DNA from: Candidatus Polarisedimenticolia bacterium
GTDB taxonomy: Bacteria > Acidobacteriota > Polarisedimenticolia > Gp22-AA2
Length of the DNA stretch: 64,000 nucleotides
NCBI GenBank assembly: GCA_036001465.1
Contig: DASYUH010000099.1
Coordinates: forward strand, 1-64,000
Direction: 5' to 3'
The first letter of the stretch is position 1; each line of letters begins with the position of its first letter. The notes under the pieces were generated by a model. That model worked only from the letters and a program-made list of their open reading frames with translations, was not told the origin of the DNA and did not search any database. Below are positions 42,375 to 51,119 of the stretch, piece after piece. The translations under genes were made by a program, and so were the position numbers.

Positions 42375-42974
42375 ATGTCGAACACCCTGGCCCCGGATGC
42401 GGGCGCCCGCTGGCACGTCCTGTGGACGCGCAGTCACTGCGAGCAGCTGGTGCACGACCAGCTTGCCGGGAAGCAATTCGAGCTCTTTCTTCCCAAGTTC
42501 GAGGCCTGGGCAAAGCGTGCCGGGTCGCGGAGTCTCTCCGCCGCGCCGCTGTTCCCCGGCTACCTGTTCCTGCGTCATGCGCTGGACAAAGAGAGCTACC
42601 TCGAGGTGCGCAGGGCGCGTGGGTTGGTGACGATCCTGGGAGACAGCTGGGACCGGCCGGCGGTGCTCCCCGACTCCGAGATCGAAGCCATTCGCCGGAT
42701 GACAGGGGCCAAGGTCCCTGCTGCGGCGCATCCGTACCTGAGAGAGGGCCGGCGGGTCCGCATCATGCGCGGTTCCCTTGCCGGCCTCGAAGGGATTCTC
42801 GTGCAGCTCAAGATGAACCAGGGCCTGCTGGTGCTGTCGGTGGACCTGCTGCGGCGCAGCGTGGCCGTGGAGGTCGACTGCACCATGGTCGAGCCGGTGC
42901 CGGCGCCCTGGCGAAAGACTGGCGCTGTCCCCTGGCGGGCCGCGCCGGCCATGACGGGCCTGACGGCCCTCTGA
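42375..42974 (+). CDS. NusG/RfaH-type transcription antiterminator at head of EPS cluster
   Basis: A 199-residue protein. I use the ATG at MSNTL, 8 bases after GGAGG, rather than a GTG 11 residues upstream. The NGN domain shows WHVLWTRSHCEQLVHDQLAGK and APLFPGYLFLRHAL. The KOW domain follows with REGRRVRIMRGSLAGLEGILV. The size and position match RfaH- or UpxY-type NusG paralogues, which travel with RNA polymerase to prevent early termination in long polysaccharide operons. The 30-odd residue C-terminal extension is not typical of NusG. It is the first gene of the EPS cluster and likely regulates it directly. Confidence 0.85.
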   Translation: MSNTLAPDAGARWHVLWTRSHCEQLVHDQLAGKQFELFLPKFEAWAKRAGSRSLSAAPLFPGYLFLRHALDKESYLEVRRARGLVTILGDSWDRPAVLPDSEIEAIRRMTGAKVPAAAHPYLREGRRVRIMRGSLAGLEGILVQLKMNQGLLVLSVDLLRRSVAVEVDCTMVEPVPAPWRKTGAVPWRAAPAMTGLTAL

Positions 42975-42983
42975 GGGATGACC

Positions 42984-44339
42984 ATGTCCGAAGCGACGAA
43001 GAAACGGGGAGGGCCCGATGTCTTCATGTCCGTCTGGCGCAGGCGGAAGTGGCTCGCCCTGTCGACGCTCGCGGTGATCGTCTGTGCAGCGGCGAGCGTG
43101 GCCGTCTTTCTTCCGGACCTCTACCGCGGCACGGCCACGGTCCTCGTCGAGCGCCCGGACGTGACGGAATCCCTGGTGCGGCCCGGGGAAGCCGACGAGC
43201 TCGAGACACGCCTGCAGACCATCGAGGAGAAGCTCCTCAGCCGCGCGCGGCTCGAGGATCTCATTCAGCGGTTCAATCTCTACCGCGGGCAGAGGACGAA
43301 GGGAGCCTCCACGGAGGCCATCATCGAGCAGATGCGCCGGGACATCCGCCTGGAGCCGAGGGGCGTCGACCCGACGGTCGGGCATGGCGCGACGGTCTCC
43401 TTCGCTCTGAGCTACTGGGGCGATAATCCGCGGACCGCCGCCGAGGTCGCCAACACGCTCGCGGCCAGCTACGTCGAGGACAATCTCAAGAGCCGCGAGC
43501 ACCAGGCCGCGTCCTCGGCCAGGTTCCTGAAGGCCGAGCTCGACGAGGCGAAGGCGCGCCTGGACGAGAGTAGCGAGGCGCAGGCACGACTGGTCGGACG
43601 CCGCGACGGCCTGGTCAAGCGCCTGGCGTCGATGGAGCCTGCCGGCGGCCCCAGGGCGGCCGGCGTTGCGCGCCTGGCAAAACTCAGAGAGGAGCTGACC
43701 GAGCTGCGCACGCGGTACAAGGACAGCCATCCACTGATCACCCAGGCGCAGAGCGAAATCCAGGCGATCGAGTCGCAAATCGCGGGCTCCGCACCGAAAG
43801 ACAGGTCCGGCCCCGCCGATAGCGGGGCCGTGCAGAGGATCAGGGAGGAACTGGCCCAGGCGGATGCCGGCCTCATGTCGAGCGATTACGCGACGGCCAA
43901 GGACCGTTATCTGTCCCTGGTGAAGTGGTACGAGGAGGCCCGGCTCAATGAAAGCATGGAGCAGGAGCAGCAGGGCGTTCAATTCGCCATTCTGGATCCG
44001 GCGGTCGTGCCGGACAAGCCGGCATCACCCAACCGATTTCGTATCCTGCTTGGCGGCCTGGCGATCTCGGTCGGGCTGGCGCTCGGGGCCATCGTGCTGG
44101 CGGAGCGGATGGACACGTCGTTCCATGCGCTGGACGATCTGAAGGAGTTCACGCGGGTGCCTGTCCTGGCGAGCATCCCACGCATCGTCACGAAGAAGGG
44201 GAAACGGCAGCGCCGGTACCGTGTGTTTCTGGGCGTTTCCCTGGCCTTGCTGGGCCTCCCGTTCGTCGTCGGGGTTTCCTACTTCATCGCCCGCTGGGGC
44301 GGATCGTATTTGCTCATGATCATCGGAGGTCGCGCCTGA
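42984..44339 (+). CDS. Wzz-type polysaccharide chain-length/co-polymerase protein
   Basis: A 451-residue inner-membrane protein. I favour the ATG 7 bases after GAGG; another ATG lies 2 codons upstream. A first membrane helix is at about 27-47 and a second near 350-370, with a long coiled coil between (LKAELDEAKARLDESSEAQARL). The Wzz/GNVR region shows NPRTAAEVANTLAASYVEDN and FAILDPAVVPDKPASPNR before the second helix. It ends with a third hydrophobic stretch. It controls chain length together with the BY-kinase that follows. Its stop overlaps the kinase start by one base (TGATG). Confidence 0.9.
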   Translation: MSEATKKRGGPDVFMSVWRRRKWLALSTLAVIVCAAASVAVFLPDLYRGTATVLVERPDVTESLVRPGEADELETRLQTIEEKLLSRARLEDLIQRFNLYRGQRTKGASTEAIIEQMRRDIRLEPRGVDPTVGHGATVSFALSYWGDNPRTAAEVANTLAASYVEDNLKSREHQAASSARFLKAELDEAKARLDESSEAQARLVGRRDGLVKRLASMEPAGGPRAAGVARLAKLREELTELRTRYKDSHPLITQAQSEIQAIESQIAGSAPKDRSGPADSGAVQRIREELAQADAGLMSSDYATAKDRYLSLVKWYEEARLNESMEQEQQGVQFAILDPAVVPDKPASPNRFRILLGGLAISVGLALGAIVLAERMDTSFHALDDLKEFTRVPVLASIPRIVTKKGKRQRRYRVFLGVSLALLGLPFVVGVSYFIARWGGSYLLMIIGGRA

Positions 44340-45121
44340 TGGAATCGATCCTCAATGTCTTCGAGCAGCAGGAGCGCCGTGAGCCGGCGAGAGAGCCGGC
44401 CGTCCTGCCGGTCAGCATCATCCGACGCGCTCCGGAGGAACAGCTCGTCAGTCTCCTAACCTCGGAGTCGTTCGAGGCCAACAAGTACAGGGTCCTGAGG
44501 CACCGCATCGAGGAAACGCGCGCCAACGGCGGGCGTGGTGTGATTGCCGTGACCAGCCCGGGGGCTGGCGAAGGGAAGACCACGACCGCCATCAATCTCG
44601 CAGGCACCCTGGCGCAGTCGAAGGGAGCGCGGGTGCTGCTGGTGGACGCCGACCTGCGCCTTCCGGACGTGGCGGCGCAGCTCGGGATTCACGACACCGG
44701 GCAGCCGGGCCTGGCCGACGCGATCGTCGATGCGCGGCTCCCGTTTGAGTCGGTGGTGCGCCGCCGCCCGCCCTTCAGCCTGTCGCTTCTGACCTCGGGT
44801 CGCCATCTCGCCGAGCCCTACGAAGCCCTCCGGTCGCCGCGCCTGGGGGAGATCCTCGAACAGGCGCGCCGGACGTACGACTACGTCATCGTCGACACGC
44901 CGCCGGTGCTGCCGGTGCCTGACTGCCGCGTCATCGCGCGCTGGGCGGACAGTCTTCTCCTGGTCGTGGCCGCGCACCGGACGCCGCGCAGGTTCCTGGA
45001 GGAGGCTTTGAACGCCCTCGATCCGGAGAAGGTCGCCGGGCTGGTCTTCAACTACGTCGATCCGCCGCGGCCGGGGCCCTACGCTTACTACCGCGGTTAC
45101 GGCGCGCCCCCGGCGCGCTGA
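44339..45121 (+). CDS. BY-type tyrosine kinase (CpsD/Wzc-C type)
   Basis: A 260-residue cytosolic ATPase that phosphorylates itself to control polysaccharide export. Walker A (GAGEGKTTTAINL), Walker A' (LLVDADLRLPD) and Walker B (YVIVDTPPVL) are all present. The C-terminal tail PGPYAYYRGYG is Tyr-rich, matching the cluster that is trans-phosphorylated in this family. The kinase is separate from the Wzz protein, as in Gram-positive CpsC/CpsD and in many exosortase-linked clusters. It overlaps the Wzz gene by one base and precedes the sugar transferase by 51 bases. Confidence 0.9.
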   Translation: MESILNVFEQQERREPAREPAVLPVSIIRRAPEEQLVSLLTSESFEANKYRVLRHRIEETRANGGRGVIAVTSPGAGEGKTTTAINLAGTLAQSKGARVLLVDADLRLPDVAAQLGIHDTGQPGLADAIVDARLPFESVVRRRPPFSLSLLTSGRHLAEPYEALRSPRLGEILEQARRTYDYVIVDTPPVLPVPDCRVIARWADSLLLVVAAHRTPRRFLEEALNALDPEKVAGLVFNYVDPPRPGPYAYYRGYGAPPAR

Positions 45122-45172
45122 AGAGCAGCCGCACCCGCACCTCACCACCTGAGAGATCGGAAACCACCGGCC

Positions 45173-46330
45173 ATGCATTCGCTGTGGGCTGTCATCGAGT
45201 CCAATCTCGCTCTGTCGACGGTGTTCGCCGTCATGGGGATGGGGCTGTTCGCCCTCCTGACATTGAGGACCCGGCGCTCCGCCGCAGGCACAGAGGTGCG
45301 CGACCCCGGCTCGGGCGAGCGCGTGCTCATCCTGGGATCCGGGCCTCTCGCCCGCGAGCTGATCCACGAGATGGGGTCCCGCGGCTCGCGCTGGACGATT
45401 GTCGGCGTCATTCCCGAGGTGCGCTCCCTAGGGCCGGCGCCTCCCTATCCGGTCATGGGGTCGCTCGAGGATCTCGACGTCATCGTCGGGAAGGTGCGTC
45501 CGCATCGGATCGTCGTCGCGCTCGACGAGCGCCGCGGTCGGCTGCCGGTCGGACCGCTGCTGGAATCGCGGGTGCGGGGTGTGGCGGTCGAGGAGGGTGT
45601 GGAGTTCTACGAACGCCTGACGAGGAGGCTGGCCATCGACGCGCTCACCCCGAGCGCCCTCATTTTCTCCGGAGGGTTCCAGCGGCGGCGCGTCGCGGCG
45701 TTCGTCGGACGGGGCATGAGCCTCTTCCTCTCGGCGGTCGCGGTCGCGGTGACGGCCCCGCTCTGGCCGCTGATTGCCCTCGCGATCCGCCTCGATTCGC
45801 GCGGGCCGGCGGTCTTCACGCAGGAGCGCGTGGGGCGGGGAGGACGGAAATTCGGGCTGCTGAAGTTCCGGACCATGCACGCCGAGGGAGCGAACGGCTC
45901 GTCGTGGGTCCGCGACAACAGTGACCGAATCACCCGCGCCGGCCGTTTCCTCCGCTGGTCGCATCTGGACGAGCTCCCTCAGTTCATCAATGTCCTCCGG
46001 GGCGACATGAACCTGGTCGGTCCCCGGCCGCACCCGGTCTCCAACTTCGAGCTGTTCAGCGATCGCATCCCGTACTACGCCCTGCGCGCCGCAATTCGCC
46101 CAGGCGTCACCGGCTGGGCGCAGGTCCGGTACCGTTACGCCAACACCCTCCAGGAGGAGTCGGAGAAGATGCGTTACGACCTCTATTACATCAAGCACCG
46201 GTCGCTGTGGCTCGACCTGCGCATTCTCGCCCGCACGGCGCGCGTCCTCCTGCTGGGGCTCGGCCCCGAGAGGAAAGTGGCCGAAGCGACCTCCGTGCCT
46301 CCGCACACGAGCGGCGCCCGGGCGGCATGA
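45173..46330 (+). CDS. Undecaprenyl-phosphate sugar transferase with shortened N-terminus
   Basis: A 385-residue enzyme that adds the first sugar-1-phosphate to undecaprenyl phosphate. The N-terminus has one hydrophobic segment (about 12-32), then a Rossmann-type CoA-binding-like domain (RVLILGSGPLARELIHE). The bacterial sugar transferase domain begins near 180: a membrane helix, then QERVGRGGRKFGLLKFRTM, HLDELPQFINVLRGDM, LVGPRPH and PGVTGWAQV. Most relatives (about 460 residues) have four or five N-terminal helices, so most of that membrane module is missing here. The last four bases overlap the next gene. Confidence 0.88.
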   Translation: MHSLWAVIESNLALSTVFAVMGMGLFALLTLRTRRSAAGTEVRDPGSGERVLILGSGPLARELIHEMGSRGSRWTIVGVIPEVRSLGPAPPYPVMGSLEDLDVIVGKVRPHRIVVALDERRGRLPVGPLLESRVRGVAVEEGVEFYERLTRRLAIDALTPSALIFSGGFQRRRVAAFVGRGMSLFLSAVAVAVTAPLWPLIALAIRLDSRGPAVFTQERVGRGGRKFGLLKFRTMHAEGANGSSWVRDNSDRITRAGRFLRWSHLDELPQFINVLRGDMNLVGPRPHPVSNFELFSDRIPYYALRAAIRPGVTGWAQVRYRYANTLQEESEKMRYDLYYIKHRSLWLDLRILARTARVLLLGLGPERKVAEATSVPPHTSGARAA

Positions 46331-47289
46331 AGTCATCGGCCTTGAGGGTTTTCGTCTGCCCCGCCTGCAAGGGCAGCCTCGATTTGCGCGAGAGAACCGG
46401 CCGCGGCGGCGAGGTTCTGGAAGGTGATCTCGACTGTCGCGGCTGCTCCGCCGTCTATCCCGTCCGGCGGGGTGTGCCGAGGTTCGTTTCCGCCGGCGGT
46501 TACGCCGGGTCCTTTGCCTACCAGTGGAGGCACTTCCGGAGCGTTCAGCTCGATTCGCTCAACGGGCGGGACGAGTCCAGTCGAAGCTTCCTGGAAACGA
46601 CCGGGTGGACTGCCGAGAGCCTGCGTGGCAGACGGGTGCTCGACGCGGGCGTCGGCGCCGGCAGGTACGCCGAGGTCGCCGCGATGGCGGGTGCGGAGGT
46701 CTTCGGCATCGATCTCACCGAAGCGGTGGACGCCGCCTACGACAACATCGGCGAGCGCCCCGCCATCCACCTGGCCCAGGCGGACATCTTCGCGCTGCCA
46801 TTTTGCCAGGGGACGTTCGATCGAGCCTACTCGATCGGGGTCCTGCACCACACTCCCGACCCGCGCGCCGCGTTCGCCTGCGTCGCGGCCTGCGTGAAGC
46901 CGGGCGGGAGCATGGCGGTTTATCTGTATCCGAACCCCGGCCCGGCCTGTTACGGTTCCGATCTGATCCGCAGGGTCACGACGCGGCTGCCACTCCGCGT
47001 GATGCGGGCGCTGTCATCCGTGGCTGTTCCCCTGTACTACCCGTACCGCCTGCCTTGGCTCGGCAAAGTGCTGCAGTTCGTCAGCCCGATCTCCATGCAC
47101 CCTCACTGGCGCGCGCGCTGGCTCGATACCTTCGACTGGTACACGCCGAAATACCAGTGGAAGCACTCGCACCCCGAAGTCTACGCCTGGTTTCGCGAGA
47201 ACGGATGTGCCGACATCGAGATCGCGAAGGAGCCGATCCGGATGCGCGGCGTCAGGGCCGGGGCTTTGGCTCCCGCGCCGAGTCCATGA
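46327..47289 (+). CDS. SAM-dependent methyltransferase with Trm112-like zinc N-terminus
   Basis: A 320-residue enzyme; the ATG overlaps the previous stop (ATGA). The N-terminus has a Trm112-like zinc motif: CPACKG near residue 11 and CRGCSAVYPVRRGVPRF near 37. A class I methyltransferase domain follows (RVLDAGVGAGRYAEVAAMAGAE, split, then FDRAYSIGVLHHTPDPRAAF). A C-terminal extension of about 90 residues includes several Tyr/Pro-rich turns. It may methylate a sugar or a lipid-linked intermediate, as similar genes do within EPS clusters, but the substrate is unknown. It leads by ATGA into the polymerase/ligase gene. Confidence 0.85.
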   Translation: MKSSALRVFVCPACKGSLDLRERTGRGGEVLEGDLDCRGCSAVYPVRRGVPRFVSAGGYAGSFAYQWRHFRSVQLDSLNGRDESSRSFLETTGWTAESLRGRRVLDAGVGAGRYAEVAAMAGAEVFGIDLTEAVDAAYDNIGERPAIHLAQADIFALPFCQGTFDRAYSIGVLHHTPDPRAAFACVAACVKPGGSMAVYLYPNPGPACYGSDLIRRVTTRLPLRVMRALSSVAVPLYYPYRLPWLGKVLQFVSPISMHPHWRARWLDTFDWYTPKYQWKHSHPEVYAWFRENGCADIEIAKEPIRMRGVRAGALAPAPSP

Positions 47290-48671
47290 TCCGGACTGGG
47301 GGAGAGGCGACGACTTTCGTGCCGGTGCCGGCCGGCGCCGCCCGGCCTGGCCCAGAGTGGTGGAGGCCCGCCCCGCCGCCGGGTGCCCGCGGGGAGGTGC
47401 GGATCTCCGGATCGATCGACCTTGGCGTGACGAGCGGCGCGGCCCCCTTCGTGGCACTCCTGGCCTTCCTGATCATCCTGCTCCTCGCGCCGCAGGCGCT
47501 GTTTCCGGCCCTGTCCCCGTTCCGCCTGGCGCTCGTGGCCGCGATCAGCGGGATTGCGGCGCACGCGCTCGACCGCTTCCTGGCGCGCCGGCCGATCTCC
47601 ATCGTCACGCGCGAGATCGTGCTCGCCGCCTGCCTCGCCGCCTGGGCCGTCCTGGGCGTGCCCTTTTCGTATTGGCCGGGAGGGAGCCTGTCCCTGCTGC
47701 TGGACCTTTTCATCAAGTCTCTCGCGGTTTTCTGGCTGATCGCGAACCTGGTCGGCACGCCGGCGCGCTTCCGGGCAGTGGCCCTGACCCTGGTGTTCGC
47801 CAGCGTTCCGCTCGCCTCGGTCGCCATCACGAATTTTCTCTCGGGCGACATCGCGCCCGGAGGCGACTATCAGAGTTTCAAGAGGATCTCCGGGTACAAC
47901 GCGCCGCTCACGCAGAACCCCAACGACCTCGCACTGACGCTCAACCTGATCCTGCCGTTCTCGGTGGCGCTCCTGATCCGGGCCCGCGGCGCTCTCGCGC
48001 GGGCGTTCCTGCTGGGCATCGTCGTCCTGGGCGCGGCGGCAGTTGTCCTGACCTTCTCGCGGGCCGGGTTCCTGACGCTCGCGACAATGCTCGCGCTGTA
48101 TCTCTGGAAGCTCTCCAGGAGCACCCGGAGAGCCTGGGCGGTGGCCGTGGTCCTGCTTGCGCTCGTGGCCCTGCCGCTTTTGCCCGGATCGTATCTCGAT
48201 CACATGGGGACGATCACGGACATGCGCTCGGACCAGACCGGCTCGGCCCAGGCACGCTGGGGCGGCATGGTGGCGGCCACGGGTCTGGCGCTCCAGCATC
48301 CGTTCCTCGGTGTGGGCGCAGGGATGAACATCCTGGCGCTCAACGAGGCGCAGGGTCCGTCCTGGAAGGAAGTGCACAACGTCTACCTGGAATACGCCGC
48401 CGACCTCGGGCTGCCCGGGCTGGTCCTGTTCCTGGCGTTGTTCTGCTCCTGTGTCCTGCGGGCGCGGCGGGCACAGCGCGCCGCGGCGGGGGTTTCGGGG
48501 CTCGAGAACCTCTTTCATTACGGCGTGGCGGTGGAGGTCAGCCTCGTCGCCTTCGGGGTGGCCGGGATGTTCCATCCGGTCGGGTACCACTTCTATTTCT
48601 TCATCATCGCCGGACTTGCGGTGGCAATCGGCAGGCTTGCGACCATGGAGGTGCTTCCTGTCAAGGATTAA
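47286..48671 (+). CDS. O-antigen ligase/polymerase family membrane protein
   Basis: A 461-residue inner-membrane protein with 10-12 hydrophobic segments. The Wzy/WaaL region carries SFKRISGYNAPLTQNPNDLALTL (split by loop turns), then LQHPFLGVGAGMN and the conserved HNVYLEYAADLGLPGLVLF. It may polymerise repeat units or ligate a chain to an acceptor; the sequence does not separate the two. An N-terminal 45-residue Pro/Ala-rich extension precedes the first helix. The ATG overlaps the methyltransferase stop (ATGA), and the 3' end overlaps the next glycosyltransferase start. Confidence 0.86.
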   Translation: MIRTGGEATTFVPVPAGAARPGPEWWRPAPPPGARGEVRISGSIDLGVTSGAAPFVALLAFLIILLLAPQALFPALSPFRLALVAAISGIAAHALDRFLARRPISIVTREIVLAACLAAWAVLGVPFSYWPGGSLSLLLDLFIKSLAVFWLIANLVGTPARFRAVALTLVFASVPLASVAITNFLSGDIAPGGDYQSFKRISGYNAPLTQNPNDLALTLNLILPFSVALLIRARGALARAFLLGIVVLGAAAVVLTFSRAGFLTLATMLALYLWKLSRSTRRAWAVAVVLLALVALPLLPGSYLDHMGTITDMRSDQTGSAQARWGGMVAATGLALQHPFLGVGAGMNILALNEAQGPSWKEVHNVYLEYAADLGLPGLVLFLALFCSCVLRARRAQRAAAGVSGLENLFHYGVAVEVSLVAFGVAGMFHPVGYHFYFFIIAGLAVAIGRLATMEVLPVKD

Positions 48672-49902
48672 GGTCCTCCAGTTCATCACGGGCTTCCATG
48701 TCGGCGGGACCGAGCGGCAGGTGGCCCACTTGGCCGCCAGCCTGGATCCCTCCCGCTTCGACGTTCACGTCGCCAGTCTGCAACGGGAAGGGCCGCTGTA
48801 CGCCGAGATGGCGTCGTGCGGGCTCCCCTTGAGCTCGTACCCGATCAAGGGATTCCTGCGTCCTGGAACCCTGCGGCAGCAGTTGCGGTTCGCGGCCTAT
48901 CTGAAGCGCCAGGCCATCGACATCGTTCATGCCTACGGTTTCTACCCCATCGTGTTCGCCGTGCCGGTCGCCCGGCTCGCCGGCTCTCCGGTCGTGCTGG
49001 CGTCCATCCGCGACAGCGGCGATCCCTGGACGCGCGCGCAGAGGCTGGTCCAGATGTGCGCCAGCCGGCTGGCCCACTGTGTCCTGGTGAACGCCTCCGC
49101 CGTCCGGGATCGCCTCACGGAGGGGGGCCATGCGCGTCGCGCGATCGCCGTGATCCGGAACGGCGTGGACGTCGACCGGTTCGTGCCCCGTCCGCCCGAT
49201 GAGGCGCTCCGGTCGGCCCTGGGCCTGCCGCCGCGCGCTCCCCTGGTCGTGGCCGTGTCCCGGTTGAACCCGATGAAGGGAATCGACGACCTTCTTAAGG
49301 CCGCGGCGCTATTGGGGAGCCGGTTCGCGGAGGTGCGCTTCGTGATCGTGGGAGACGGGGCCAGCCGGCGGGATCTCGAGGAGCAGGCCTGCCTGCTCGG
49401 GCTCGCGGGACGCGTCGTGTTCACGGGGACGAGACTGGACGTCGCGGCGATCCTGTCGCAGGCCGCCGTCTCGGTCGCCCCCTCGCTGAGCGAGGGGCTG
49501 TCCAACGTCGTGCTCGAGTCGATGGCGGCCGGCGTGCCGGTCGTGGCGACGCGCGTCGGCGGGACGCCCGAAATCCTCGAGGACGGCGTGACTGGCCTCC
49601 TGCTGCCGCCGTGTGACGCACCGGCGCTGGCCGAGGCCATCGGTCGTCTCCTGGAGAACGAGTCACTGGCCCGGCGCCTGGGCGAAGCGGCCCGGACGCA
49701 GGCGGTCGATCGCTTCTCGATGCATCACATGGTGCGCCAGACCGAGGGCCTCTACCGGGCGCTTCTTCGAGGAGAGCGTAGCCCAACCATGGACGAGGAC
49801 GGAGCGTCCGGGGCGCCCCTCATCCTCTCGCCTCCGGCGGGCGTCCTCGCCCGCTGTCGAAGGGAAATGCGAGCTCCCGCCCGTCAGCAGGCACCGCTTT
49901 GA
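48658..49902 (+). CDS. GT4-family glycosyltransferase
   Basis: About 414 residues of a retaining GT-B glycosyltransferase. The N-terminal domain has VLQFITGFHVGGTERQVAHLA. The C-terminal domain shows VAVSRLNPMKGIDDLL, the SEGLSNVVLESMAAGVPVVATRVGGTPE motif (in pieces) and the donor-binding Glu pattern. There is no ATG, GTG or TTG close to the first conserved residues. I use the CTG at 48658, 6 bases after GGAGG; a TTG at 48637 is an alternative with a weak ribosome site. The start thus overlaps the polymerase gene by 14 bases. It probably adds a sugar to the EPS repeat unit. Confidence 0.88.
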   Translation: MSRIKVLQFITGFHVGGTERQVAHLAASLDPSRFDVHVASLQREGPLYAEMASCGLPLSSYPIKGFLRPGTLRQQLRFAAYLKRQAIDIVHAYGFYPIVFAVPVARLAGSPVVLASIRDSGDPWTRAQRLVQMCASRLAHCVLVNASAVRDRLTEGGHARRAIAVIRNGVDVDRFVPRPPDEALRSALGLPPRAPLVVAVSRLNPMKGIDDLLKAAALLGSRFAEVRFVIVGDGASRRDLEEQACLLGLAGRVVFTGTRLDVAAILSQAAVSVAPSLSEGLSNVVLESMAAGVPVVATRVGGTPEILEDGVTGLLLPPCDAPALAEAIGRLLENESLARRLGEAARTQAVDRFSMHHMVRQTEGLYRALLRGERSPTMDEDGASGAPLILSPPAGVLARCRREMRAPARQQAPL

Positions 49903-51119
49903 GCCCGATGCCCCTGGCCCTCGCCGCGCCCGAGCAGCGGCCGACGGCGGCGACCGAGCTCCGGGTCGAGACGATCACGGACTGGCAGGGGCTGCTCGAT
50001 CTGCAGCCGGCCTGGGACGCGCTGCTCGAGGAGTCGGGCGTGGACCATCCGTTCCTGAGTCACGAGTGGGTGAAGACCTGGTGGGAGTGCTTCGGCGCCG
50101 CCCACGAATTGCATGTCCTGATGGTGAGGGACGGAGATGGGCCCGTTGCCATCGTCCCGCTGATGCGCAGCAAAGGACGGTTCTACGGGCTGCCGGTGCG
50201 CCGGCTGGAGACCATCGGAAACGTCCATACCCAGCGCTTCGACGTGGTCTCGGGACGTCGGCGCCCCGAGGCGTACAGGGCAATCTGGAGGACCCTGTTG
50301 GAGCAGGAAGCGCTCTGGGACGTCCTGGTCCTCAGCCACTTGCCGGCCGATTCACCGACCCTTGCGACACTCACGTCCCTGGCGCTGGGGGACGGTTATC
50401 TCACGGGGCTGTGGCGATCGGCGGAGGCCCCCTACATTCCGATCGAGGGAAGCTGGGACGAGTACTTCAATCGGCTGTCGCCCAAGCTCCGAGCCAACCT
50501 CCGCCGCCGGGAGAGGCGCCTGCAGCAGTTCGGGGACATCCGGATGGAGGTCGTCGGCTCCGGGCCGGACGTTTGGGACGCGCTCGAGGACGGGCTGTGG
50601 ATCGAGTCGGCCGGCTGGAAGGGACGCGCCGGCACGGCCATCGCCGCCGATGAGGCGACGCACCGCTTCTACTCGCTGCTCGCGCTTCGGGCGGCCCGGC
50701 GCGGCTGGCTGCGCCTGCACTTTCTCACGGTCGGCGAACGGAGGATCGCATTCGATTTCTCGCTGTTTTACGCCGGCAAGGCCTTTCTGTTGAAGCCGGC
50801 CTACGACCCGGCGTTTGCCGCCTGCTCCCCGTACAGCCAGCTGCTGGCCCGGATCCTGCAGGACCATTTCGATCGGGGGGTGAAGGAATTCGATTTCCTG
50901 GGCCAGGAAGATGCCTGGAAATTCGACTGGGCCACCCGCACTCGGTCCCAGGAGTGGCTCTACGTGATGCCGGACTCCCCGCGCATGCGGCTGCTGCACT
51001 TCACGAAGTTCCGGATCGTCCCGCGCCTCCGGCGGCATCGCGCGCTCGTCGTCACGCGCGACGCGGCCCGGGTGCTGGCCGCGACCTGGACCTCGCGCGG
51101 CCGCGGAGCGCGGGCATGA
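49899..51119 (+). CDS. CelD/BcsL-type (FemAB-like) GNAT acyltransferase, copy 1
   Basis: A 406-residue protein starting at TTG in a TTGA overlap (or at the ATG three codons later). The family signature, HPFLSHEWVKTWWECFGAAHEL (in pieces), and the later GWLRLHFLTVGERRIAFDF and KEFDFLGQEDAWKFDW support a CelD/BcsL-type or FemAB-like GNAT fold. These proteins often sit in EPS and exosortase-type clusters and may acylate or add an amino acid to a sugar. It is related to the gene at 54354, suggesting a duplicated or dual modification step. It is followed directly (ATGA) by the aminotransferase gene. Confidence 0.8.
   Translation: MSPMPLALAAPEQRPTAATELRVETITDWQGLLDLQPAWDALLEESGVDHPFLSHEWVKTWWECFGAAHELHVLMVRDGDGPVAIVPLMRSKGRFYGLPVRRLETIGNVHTQRFDVVSGRRRPEAYRAIWRTLLEQEALWDVLVLSHLPADSPTLATLTSLALGDGYLTGLWRSAEAPYIPIEGSWDEYFNRLSPKLRANLRRRERRLQQFGDIRMEVVGSGPDVWDALEDGLWIESAGWKGRAGTAIAADEATHRFYSLLALRAARRGWLRLHFLTVGERRIAFDFSLFYAGKAFLLKPAYDPAFAACSPYSQLLARILQDHFDRGVKEFDFLGQEDAWKFDWATRTRSQEWLYVMPDSPRMRLLHFTKFRIVPRLRRHRALVVTRDAARVLAATWTSRGRGARA

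Noticed and set aside
48451-48671. Frameshifted fusion of the polymerase and the glycosyltransferase
   Set aside because: Both proteins have normal ends and lengths, and short overlaps are the rule in this cluster. A coupled non-ATG start explains the junction better than a broken fusion.
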